Made by a program: the position numbers and the translations under genes. Shown here in pieces: positions 29,360-34,492 of a stretch of DNA of 34,492 nucleotides. The DNA lies in the NCBI GenBank assembly GCA_026989405.1, contig JALSJL010000015.1, positions 1-34,492 of the forward strand, given 5' to 3'. Every line of letters begins with the position of its first letter. Positions within the stretch are counted from its first letter, which is position 1. The notes below the pieces were generated by a model that saw only the letters and a program-made list of their open reading frames with translations, ran no database searches and had not been told where the DNA came from. Origin of the DNA: Marinosulfonomonas sp. (GTDB taxonomy: Bacteria > Pseudomonadota > Alphaproteobacteria > Rhodobacterales > Rhodobacteraceae).

Positions 29360-29402
29360 GGTCCGGGGCGGTCCAGGGTGCCCGCCCGGGCCGCCCCGGA
29401 CC
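29360..29402. repeat. Inverted repeat, 12-bp perfect arms
   Basis: GGTCCGGGGCGG (29360-29371) / CCGCCCCGGACC (29391-29402). Confidence 0.8.
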
Positions 29403-29426
29403 ACGCCAACCAGATCAATTCAGGGC

Positions 29427-29455
29427 CAAAAGGCGCAGCTTGCGGCGCAAGCTGC
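29427..29455 (-). terminator. Rho-independent-like terminator of the lipoprotein gene
   Basis: Minus strand: GCAGCTTGC-GCC-GCAAGCTGC then GCCTTTTGG, starting immediately after the stop codon. Confidence 0.7.
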
Positions 29456-29830
29456 CTAACCTTCCGGGTGCAGCTGGCGGCACTGCTCGGCCAGCGTCAC
29501 GGCGCGCGCTGCCTTTTCGTTGCGCGCTTTCAAGAGCGATTGCAGCTTGGCCTGTTCCGCCTTCAGGTCAATGGCCACGGGAACCTCGCGTTCCTGAGCC
29601 ACCGGCAACTCGCAATAAACCGGCTTTCCATCGACTTCGCCGCAAACCTGTTCTTCGGTATCGAAATAGTCTTCCGTGCGTATCGCATACCCGCGCGAAA
29701 TGTTGGCGCGCGTCTGGGCGATCAGCTGATCCAGGATCCGAATGTCCCTGGTCGCGCTGGCAACGCAGTTCTGGTAGGGCGAGGCACAGGCCGCCAGCAG
29801 CAGCGGCAGGCCGAGGAACAGGTTACGCAT
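29456..29830 (-). CDS. Hypothetical lipoprotein
   Basis: Lipobox MRNLFLGLPLLLAACAS at start 29830; the ORF-track 5' extension overlaps hemF antisense. Confidence 0.75.
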   Translation of the reverse strand: MRNLFLGLPLLLAACASPYQNCVASATRDIRILDQLIAQTRANISRGYAIRTEDYFDTEEQVCGEVDGKPVYCELPVAQEREVPVAIDLKAEQAKLQSLLKARNEKAARAVTLAEQCRQLHPEG

Positions 29831-29901
29831 CGATACTTCTCCGGAATTGGGAATTGCTGCTAAATTACGTCGCATCTGCCGATATGGGAAGCAATCCGGC
29901 C

Positions 29902-29916
29902 TGTTATCGGATAACA
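29902..29916. promoter_or_regulatory. Perfect 15-bp palindrome upstream of hemF (candidate operator)
   Basis: TGTTATC-G-GATAACA, 29 bp before the hemF ATG (29946) and 71 bp before the divergent lipoprotein start. Confidence 0.55.
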
Positions 29917-29945
29917 CCGCGGAAAATGGCCAAGCGAGACAAGAC

Positions 29946-30836
29946 ATGACCGACGAATTCGACGCCCGAAAAGCCCGCGCCGCCACCTGGTTCCGCGAGC
30001 TGCGCGACCAGATCGTGGCCGCCTTCGAGGCGCTGGAAGACAGCCAGACGACCGGCCCTTTTGCCGATCGGGCCCCGGGCCGGTTCGAGGTCTCCGAAAC
30101 AATACGCGCCTCCGACGACGGCTCCGACGCCGGCGGCGGGCTGATGAGCGTGATGCGCGGCGGGCGCGTCTTTGAAAAGATCGGAGTCAATGTCTCCACC
30201 GTGCACGGGCGCCTTGGCGAACGCGCGCAAAAGGCGATGGCGGCGCGCGGCGTGCCCGGCATGGCGGACGATCCGCGCTTCTGGGCCTCGGGCATTTCGC
30301 TGGTGGCCCACATGCAGAACCCGCACACGCCCTCGGTGCACATGAACGCCCGCATGTTCTGGACCCCGCACGCCTGGTGGTTCGGCGGTGGGTCCGACCT
30401 GAACCCCTGCATCGAGTATGACGAAGACACCGCCCAGTTCCATGCCGTGCAGAAAACCCACTGCGACCGTCACGACGCCGACTATTACCCGCGCTTCAAG
30501 GCATGGGCCGACGACTATTTCTACGTCCCGCATCGCAAACGCGCCCGCGGGGTGGGCGGCATCTTTTTCGATGACCTGAACACCGGCGACTGGGAGGCCG
30601 ATTTTGCCTTTACCCAGGACGCAGGGCGCGCCTTCCTGCCGGCCTACGTCCCGCTGGTGGAAAAGCGCCGCGACACGCCCTGGGACGCGGCCGACAAGGA
30701 CACCCAGCTGATCCACCGCGGGCTCTATGCCGAATACAACCTGGTCTATGACCGGGGCACGAAATTCGGGCTGGAAACCGGCCACGACCCAAGCGCGGTG
30801 CTGATGAGCCTGCCGCCGCTTGCGAAATGGGTGTGA
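29946..30836 (+). CDS. hemF: Oxygen-dependent coproporphyrinogen III oxidase
   Basis: GGGLMSVMRGGRVFEKIGVNVSTVHG, NPHTPSVHMNARMFW, WWFGGGSDLNPC and EYNLVYDRGTKFGLETG. Confidence 0.96.
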   Translation: MTDEFDARKARAATWFRELRDQIVAAFEALEDSQTTGPFADRAPGRFEVSETIRASDDGSDAGGGLMSVMRGGRVFEKIGVNVSTVHGRLGERAQKAMAARGVPGMADDPRFWASGISLVAHMQNPHTPSVHMNARMFWTPHAWWFGGGSDLNPCIEYDEDTAQFHAVQKTHCDRHDADYYPRFKAWADDYFYVPHRKRARGVGGIFFDDLNTGDWEADFAFTQDAGRAFLPAYVPLVEKRRDTPWDAADKDTQLIHRGLYAEYNLVYDRGTKFGLETGHDPSAVLMSLPPLAKWV

Positions 30837-30853
30837 CGGTCTGAATTGATTTT

Positions 30854-30940
30854 GCCCGGGGCGCTTGCGTCCCGGGCAGCGCCCGGACCTCCCCCACGGG
30901 AAGGGCGCTTCACGCCCACCCCGAGGCCCGGGCGCCGCCC
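30854..30940. repeat. Compound palindromic element, copy 1 (downstream of the RES toxin gene)
   Basis: GCCCGGG...CCCGGGC hairpin (30854-30877) fused to GGGCAGCGCCCGGACC (30874-30889) / GGCCCGGGCGCCGCCC (30925-30940); closely similar to 31668-31746. Confidence 0.75.
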
Positions 30941-30948
30941 TCGGCTCC

Positions 30949-31656
30949 TTACCCCCACACCAACCGACCTTCCGCCAGCCGCACCTCCCATGCCGCCTTG
31001 GGCCATTCGCGCAGCACCACCGCGCCGCCCGGTTTCAGCATGATGCGCCAGCTTTCGCGCGCCACCGGCTCGGGGGCTGCAAAGGCCGCGCAGACCAGCA
31101 CCGCCAGGTTGGCCCGCCCGTCCGGGTCGCGCACAGACTGGTAACGGATCGCCCCGGCGCCCGCGTCGCGGGCCTGCTCGGCCAGTTCCAGGCAGGCGGT
31201 GTAGTCATTCGGATCGGTCCATTTCGCGCGCTCCACGGCCAAGGGCCCGTCCATCAGGTCCACGGCTTCCGCCGCCACATCCACCGCGAAACCGGTATAT
31301 TCCGCCGCGCGCTCGGGCAACTCGGCCTCTGGGGCGGCGGCAAAGAACTGCAACCGGTACCACACCGTTTCCATCGCCGCCGTCAGCGCTTTTTCGGCTG
31401 CATAGAACACCCCGGGCGTCAGCCCCTTGCGCCGAAATCGGCTGTCATCGGGGTAAAGCCCGTAACGAAACGGCGCGGCCATCAGGTAGTGCAGGTGCTG
31501 GCAGTCTTTCGGCACCGCCGGCTTGGCGCGCTCGAGAATATCTTCAAGGACGGTCTGTTCTTCCAGACTGTCCACCAGCCGCAGCGTCGCCACCACATGC
31601 TGTGCTTCCACCAGTCGCCAGACGCGGCCCGCGTATGGGGCAAGCAGGACATTCAT
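30949..31656 (-). CDS. RES domain-containing protein (candidate toxin, RES-Xre TA system)
   Basis: VWRLVEAQHVVATLRLVDSLEEQTVLEDIL, PFRYGLYPDDSRFRRKGLTPGVFYAAEKALTAAMETVWYR and AIRYQSVRDPDGRANLAVL fit the RES family. Confidence 0.85.
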   Translation of the reverse strand: MNVLLAPYAGRVWRLVEAQHVVATLRLVDSLEEQTVLEDILERAKPAVPKDCQHLHYLMAAPFRYGLYPDDSRFRRKGLTPGVFYAAEKALTAAMETVWYRLQFFAAAPEAELPERAAEYTGFAVDVAAEAVDLMDGPLAVERAKWTDPNDYTACLELAEQARDAGAGAIRYQSVRDPDGRANLAVLVCAAFAAPEPVARESWRIMLKPGGAVVLREWPKAAWEVRLAEGRLVWG

Positions 31657-31667
31657 TCAACCATGTC

Positions 31668-31746
31668 GCCCGGCTTCGCCGGGCAGCGCCCGAACCGCCC
31701 CCACGGGGCGGGCGCCAACGCCAACCCCTCGGTTCGGGCGCTGCCC
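31668..31746. repeat. Compound palindromic element, copy 2 (between antitoxin and toxin genes)
   Basis: GCCCGGC-TTC-GCCGGGC (31668-31684) fused to perfect 17-bp arms GGGCAGCGCCCGAACCG (31681-31697) / CGGTTCGGGCGCTGCCC (31730-31746). Confidence 0.85.
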
Positions 31747-31769
31747 TCTGTCATTCTCTGGCGAAGGCC

Positions 31770-32144
31770 TCACAGCGGTGCCCGCTGCGCATCGAGGTAA
31801 TTCATCACGCCGATCAGCCCGGCCGCAGAGCGCAACAAGTCGCGCGGCACGCCGCGCAGGTCGCGGTTCTCGGCCTGCAGCCAGGATTTCATCGCCTTTT
31901 CGTCGCCTCCGACGATGGCATCGAGCGAGCGAAAAATACGCACGAGGCAGACCGCCAACTCGAACGGTTTGCCCGACAGGGCATAACTGCCGTCTTTCAT
32001 CCGGCTGGTGCTGGCGGGGCTTACGCCAATGATCTCGCCCAGCTCCTTCTGGCTCAGCCCCAGGGCCCGGGCCGCGCGAAAAGACGCCTTGGACAGGATC
32101 GCGCCCTCATTTGCGGCAGCTGGAATGTCTGGAACAATATTCAT
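31770..32144 (-). CDS. Xre/MbcA/ParS-type antitoxin (DUF2384-like C-terminus)
   Basis: HTH-like LGLSQKELGEIIGVSPASTSRMKDG; C-terminal AVCLVRIFRSLDAIVGGDEKAMKSWLQAENRDLRGVPRDLLRSAAGLIGVMNYLDAQRAPL; ATG 32144 with SD AAAGGGAG (the ORF-track TTG at 32162 is upstream). Confidence 0.85.
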   Translation of the reverse strand: MNIVPDIPAAANEGAILSKASFRAARALGLSQKELGEIIGVSPASTSRMKDGSYALSGKPFELAVCLVRIFRSLDAIVGGDEKAMKSWLQAENRDLRGVPRDLLRSAAGLIGVMNYLDAQRAPL

Positions 32145-32161
32145 GCGAACTCCCTTTCTCA

Positions 32162-32196
32162 AGAAATAATATAGTGGAATTATTTCTGAAGATCAA
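32162..32196 (-). promoter_or_regulatory. Antitoxin promoter with overlapping palindromic operator
   Basis: Minus strand TTGATC (32191-32196), 17-nt spacer, TATATT (32168-32173); palindrome AGAAATAAT (32162-32170) N8 ATTATTTCT (32179-32187). Confidence 0.7.
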
Positions 32197-32274
32197 TAGT
32201 CGACGGCTTTCCCGCCAGATGTATCGTGCAAGGAAGCTGTTGACGGGCCATCAATGCAGCGCCCGCCGCGCCGG

Positions 32275-33303
32275 TCAGCTGCGAATCGTTTCGATCATCA
32301 ACGCCACATTTTCCGGGTCGGCGTCAGGTGTGATGCCATGGCCAAGGTTGAAGACATGCGGGCCGCCGCGGAATGTTTCGACAATGTGCCGGGTTTCGTC
32401 GATCAGCGGCTGGCCGCCGGTCACCATGTGCCCCGGTGCCAGGTTGCCCTGCACACAGCCGTCGACCTGCACATTTTCTGCAACCCAACGCGCCGACACC
32501 GAGTTGTCGACCGCCAGGCAATCGGCGCCCGTTGCCCTGGCAAATCCGACATAACGCGCGCCCGCTTCGCGCGGAAAGGCGATCACCGGCACGGCGGGGT
32601 GGCGTGCCTTGAGTGCGGCAATGATCCGTTTTGCCGGCGCCAGCGCATAGGCGTCGAAATCATCGCCCGCAAGCGATCCGGCCCAGCTGTCAAACAGCTT
32701 CACGACCTCGGCCCCGGCCTCGATCTGGGCCGACAGATAGGCGATCGTGGCTTCGGTGATCAGCTCCAGCAAGCGTTCAAACGTGGCGCGGTCTTGCTGG
32801 ATCAAGGCGTGTGCCGGGCCCTGATCGGGCGTGCCGCGACCGGCGATCATGTAGGTGGCAACGGTCCACGGGGCACCGGCAAAGCCGATGAGCGTGGTCT
32901 CGTCAGGCAGTTCGCGGGCAAGTATGCGCACCGTTTCATAGATCGGTGAAAGGTGTTCATGGATGGCATCCGCCGGCTTCAGGCGGGCCAGGTCGCCGGG
33001 GGTCGTGACCGTGGAAAGCCGGGGGCCTTCGCCGGTTTCGAACCACAGGTCGGCCCCAAGCGCCTGCGGCACCAGCAAGATGTCGGCAAACAGGATGGCC
33101 GCATCAAAGCCAAAGCGGCGAATTGGCTGCAAGGTCACTTCGGCCGCCAGATCAGGCGTGTAGCAAAGCGACAGAAAATCGCCGGCCTGCGCACGGGTCG
33201 CGCGGTATTCCGGCAGGTATCGCCCGGCCTGACGCATCATCCAGACCGGCGGAACGGGCAGGGTCTCGCCCGCCAGCGCGCGCAGCAACAGCTTGTTGTT
33301 CAC
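32275..33303 (-). CDS. hemE: Uroporphyrinogen decarboxylase
   Basis: [37 protein letters not shown] and [14 protein letters not shown]. Confidence 0.96.
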   Translation of the reverse strand: MNNKLLLRALAGETLPVPPVWMMRQAGRYLPEYRATRAQAGDFLSLCYTPDLAAEVTLQPIRRFGFDAAILFADILLVPQALGADLWFETGEGPRLSTVTTPGDLARLKPADAIHEHLSPIYETVRILARELPDETTLIGFAGAPWTVATYMIAGRGTPDQGPAHALIQQDRATFERLLELITEATIAYLSAQIEAGAEVVKLFDSWAGSLAGDDFDAYALAPAKRIIAALKARHPAVPVIAFPREAGARYVGFARATGADCLAVDNSVSARWVAENVQVDGCVQGNLAPGHMVTGGQPLIDETRHIVETFRGGPHVFNLGHGITPDADPENVALMIETIRS

Positions 33304-33412
33304 TTTGATGCCCTTCCCAAGGTGGTTTCGCCCCGGTGGTCTTGCGCCCGCGCCGATTTGTCAAGGCGCTGGATGGTTGTCACGCCGAAGTGACGCAAGT
33401 ATCAGGGCTGTC

Positions 33413-34357
33413 ATGACACATGCCCTGCCATCCCCCGGCCACCCCTTGAAGATCGGCACCCGCGGCTCGCCGCTGGCGCTTGCACAGGCGCGCGAAACGC
33501 GGTCGCGGCTGATGGCCGCGTTCGATCTGCCCGAAGATGCCTTTGCCATCGTGGTCATCTCGACCACCGGTGACCGCGTGCAGGACCGCCCCCTGAAAGA
33601 CCTGGGCGGCAAGGGGCTGTTTACCCGCGAGATCGAGGACGACCTGCTCAGCGGCAAGATCGACATTGCCGTGCATTCGATGAAGGACATGCCGGTCCTG
33701 CAGCCCTCGGGCCTCGTGCTGGATTGCTATCTGCCCCGCGAGGACGAGCGCGATGCGTTCATTTCGCTCGATGGCGGGGCGCTGGCGGACCTGCCGGAAG
33801 GCGCACGGGTTGGCACCTCCAGCCTGCGCCGCAGGGCGCAGTTGCTGCACCGGCGGCCAGACCTGAACATCGTGGAATTTCGCGGAAATGTTCAGACCCG
33901 CTTGCGAAAACTGCAAGACGGTGTGGCGCGGGCGACGTTTCTGGCGATGGCCGGGCTGAACCGGCTGGGCATGGCAGAGGTGCCACGCACAGCGATCGCG
34001 CCCGACGCGATGCTTCCGGCGGTTGCGCAGGGCGCCATCGGGATCGAGCGGCGCGCCGATGACCGCGCGACAGCCGGGCTGCTCGAGGCGATTCATGACA
34101 CGCCAACCGGGCTTCGCCTGGCGGCCGAGCGCGCCTTTCTTGCCGCGCTCGATGGCTCTTGCCAGACGCCAATAGCCGGGCTTGCGGAACTTGACGGTGG
34201 CACGTTGCGGCTGCGTGGGGAAATATTGCGCACCGACGGGTCCGAAGCGCATGCCGATGATGTGTCCGGCCCGGTGCAGGATGGCGCAGAAATCGGGCGC
34301 GTCATGGCGCAGGGTCTGCTGGCGCGCGCCGGTGACGGGTTTTTTGACTGGCGCTGA
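33413..34357 (+). CDS. hemC: Hydroxymethylbilane synthase (porphobilinogen deaminase)
   Basis: KIGTRGSPLALAQA, GLFTREIEDDLLSGKIDIAVHSMKDMP, GTSSLRRRAQL and DGSCQTPIAG cofactor Cys. Confidence 0.96.
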   Translation: MTHALPSPGHPLKIGTRGSPLALAQARETRSRLMAAFDLPEDAFAIVVISTTGDRVQDRPLKDLGGKGLFTREIEDDLLSGKIDIAVHSMKDMPVLQPSGLVLDCYLPREDERDAFISLDGGALADLPEGARVGTSSLRRRAQLLHRRPDLNIVEFRGNVQTRLRKLQDGVARATFLAMAGLNRLGMAEVPRTAIAPDAMLPAVAQGAIGIERRADDRATAGLLEAIHDTPTGLRLAAERAFLAALDGSCQTPIAGLAELDGGTLRLRGEILRTDGSEAHADDVSGPVQDGAEIGRVMAQGLLARAGDGFFDWR

Positions 34358-34365
34358 GGCGCGTG

Positions 34366-34492
34366 TCAGCCGTCCGGCAGCACCTTGCCGGGGTTCAGGA
34401 TGTTCTCCGGGTCCAGTGTCTTCTTGAGCGCGCGCATGACATCCAGCGCCACCGGATCCTTGCCGCGCCGCATGGTGCCCAGCTTGGACAGG
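34366..34492 (-). CDS. FAD-binding oxidoreductase, C-terminal fragment (runs off the window)
   Basis: Minus-strand translation of the window end gives LSKLGTMRRGKDPVALDVMRALKKTLDPENILNPGKVLPDG*; the DPENILNPGKV ending is typical of FAD-linked oxidase C-termini. Absent from the ORF track because no start is in the window. Confidence 0.85.
   Translation of the reverse strand, partial: LSKLGTMRRGKDPVALDVMRALKKTLDPENILNPGKVLPDG

Noticed and set aside
33378-33412. Possible TTGTCA-N17-TATCAG promoter for hemC
   Set aside because: Would place the start almost at the ATG (leaderless) and matches the consensus only weakly; not reportable without TSS data.
1-34492. CRISPR array, prophage, transposase or tRNA
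   Set aside because: Scanned for regularly spaced repeats, phage/IS protein motifs and tRNA-like TPsiC/acceptor patterns; none supported.

Overview
GC-rich alphaproteobacterial window, most likely Rhodobacteraceae (judged from gene content such as TrcR/DUF1013, CycM-type cytochrome c and a VPLPA-CTERM protein). It is mostly core chromosome: dnaX-ybaB-recR, a 4.5S SRP RNA, speB-like, rsmJ, rsgA, a ccdA-like gene coupled to an MFS gene, a cpdB-like 3'-nucleotidase, nudC, pheA, cycM, a complete yejABEF-type peptide ABC transporter, a SPOR-domain D,D-carboxypeptidase, clpS, an rsmC-like methyltransferase, and hemF / hemE / hemC. The main accessory item is a RES-domain toxin / Xre-MbcA-ParS (DUF2384-like) antitoxin module between hemF and hemE. 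It has an AT-rich palindromic operator overlying a well-formed sigma70-like promoter. The toxin gene is bracketed by two direct copies of a compound palindromic element of about 80 bp. Other points worth a second look are a VPLPA-CTERM surface protein with a Cys/Gln pair resembling internal-thioester adhesins, a perfect 15-bp palindrome upstream of hemF, a 19-bp near-perfect inverted repeat upstream of dnaX, a short SD-led leader ORF upstream of rsgA, and an SDR protein lacking the catalytic Lys. I saw no CRISPR array, phage, transposase or tRNA. All family calls come from reading the translations; no database search was run.
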